A stretch of 64,000 bases of DNA from NCBI GenBank assembly GCA_020628865.1, contig JAHDEJ010000003.1, positions 1-64,000 on the forward strand, in the 5' to 3' direction. Below are positions 63,540-64,000 of the stretch, in pieces. The translations under genes and the position numbers were made by a program. Within the stretch, counting starts at the first letter, position 1; each line of letters begins with the position of its first letter. The DNA is from Acidimicrobiales bacterium (GTDB lineage Bacteria > Actinomycetota > Acidimicrobiia > Acidimicrobiales > SHLQ01). A model generated the notes under the pieces. It was given only the letters and a program-made list of their open reading frames with translations. It did not search any database and was not told where the DNA came from.

Positions 63540-64000
63540 GTGACGGACGAGCGCTCGGACGAGACACTCGAGTGGCACAAGATTCTTGAGCCCGGCGAGC
63601 TCGATGAAGGTCGCGTCAAGACCGTCGCGGTGGGAACCCGGACGTTCGCCGTCAGCCACCATGAGGGCCAGTTCGGCTGCATCGACAACGCCTGTCCGCA
63701 TCAGGGCGGACCACTCGGCGAAGGTTCGATCGAGAACGGATGGCTCCGATGCCCGTGGCACGGATACGACTACTCGCCGCTGACCGGCCAGCCGCCCTCC
63801 GGTTTCAGCGACGCACCGGCATGTTTCACCACCGATGTACGCGACGACGGCGTCTGGGTGGCGCTGCCCGGCGAGAAGCCGGTCGTGCGAACGGTCTCCG
63901 ACGTGATGGTCGAGACCATGGTCAACTGGGGTCTTTCCCATGTGTTCGGCATGGTGGGTCACTCCAACCTCGGATTCGCCGATGCGATGCGCAAGGCCGA
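63540..64000 (+). CDS. Rieske ferredoxin domain fused to a thiamine-diphosphate enzyme (partial)
   Basis: A GTG at 63540, eight bases after GGGGGA, opens a frame that runs off the window after 153 codons. Residues about 10-105 are a Rieske 2Fe-2S domain with CPHQGG and CPWHGYDY. Residues about 118-153 (SDVMVETMVNWGLSHVFGMVGHSN) are the start of a thiamine-diphosphate enzyme of the acetolactate synthase/pyruvate oxidase type, where the conserved catalytic Glu would follow. The two domains are joined in one frame with no stop between. The role is unknown; a redox-linked 2-oxoacid decarboxylase is possible. Confidence 0.82.
   Translation, partial: MTDERSDETLEWHKILEPGELDEGRVKTVAVGTRTFAVSHHEGQFGCIDNACPHQGGPLGEGSIENGWLRCPWHGYDYSPLTGQPPSGFSDAPACFTTDVRDDGVWVALPGEKPVVRTVSDVMVETMVNWGLSHVFGMVGHSNLGFADAMRKA

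Overview
The window is a gene-dense, high-GC stretch of bacterial chromosome with 49 supportable protein genes and no tRNA, rRNA, CRISPR array, integrase or transposase gene seen. An actinobacterium is suggested by the furA-katG pair, an NDMA-type (mycofactocin-linked) alcohol dehydrogenase, several F420-type proteins (two luciferase-like monooxygenases and an FrhB-like protein), a cyclase fused to an alpha/beta-hydrolase domain, many GTG starts and probable leaderless genes. A marine or soil member of the Acidimicrobiia (Ilumatobacter-like) fits best. The lineage is inference from gene content, not from a marker gene.

Region 1 to 8.7 kb. A PhyH-type dioxygenase converges with a three-domain protein that joins a nucleotide-pyrophosphatase/phosphodiesterase domain, a PhnZ/TmpB-type HD oxygenase and a TmpA/gamma-butyrobetaine-hydroxylase-type dioxygenase, apparently a one-polypeptide organophosphonate pathway. 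Then come furA-katG with a clear terminator, an exported DUF1028 protein, and purE-purK overlapping by 8 nt.

Region 8.7 to 17.6 kb. One minus-strand operon runs from a MarR regulator, with two near-identical palindromic operators in front of it, through 3-hydroxyanthranilate dioxygenase, kynureninase, kynurenine 3-monooxygenase and tryptophan 2,3-dioxygenase. It then continues into an aldehyde dehydrogenase, an aberrant DapA-family enzyme and an AspDH-like enzyme. The usual ACMS decarboxylase and 2-aminomuconate deaminase are not present, so the lower route looks non-canonical. An MFS transporter lies just upstream.

Region 17.6 to 42.8 kb. This holds assorted catabolic genes: TetR plus an epimerase, a hydrolase with luciferase-like monooxygenases, choline sulfatase, a bacterial PRMT-like methyltransferase, a MalY/PatB-type lyase, an Asp/Glu-racemase-family enzyme, an enoyl-CoA hydratase, an FrhB-like protein, a Pol A-like polymerase, and a PAS-GGDEF-EAL protein. 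A compact operon encodes a DddP-like M24 protein, an adenosine-deaminase-family enzyme and a molybdopterin oxidoreductase.

Region 42.8 to 54.2 kb. A plus-strand catabolic cluster holds ArsR, an SDR, HyuA, HyuB, a DAO-type flavoprotein, a DapC-like aminotransferase, an M24 peptidase, a saccharopine-dehydrogenase-like protein and an enolase-superfamily enzyme. HyuB carries an in-frame insertion of about 230 bp made of direct and inverted repeats. A 315-bp spacer packed with palindromes lies between the aminotransferase and the M24 peptidase.

Region 54.2 to 64 kb. This holds a medium-chain reductase, a small cupin, a large membrane patatin, a lipoprotein, a MoxR-VWA pair, the NDMA-type alcohol dehydrogenase, dihydroorotase, and the start of an unusual Rieske plus thiamine-diphosphate-enzyme fusion that runs off the window.
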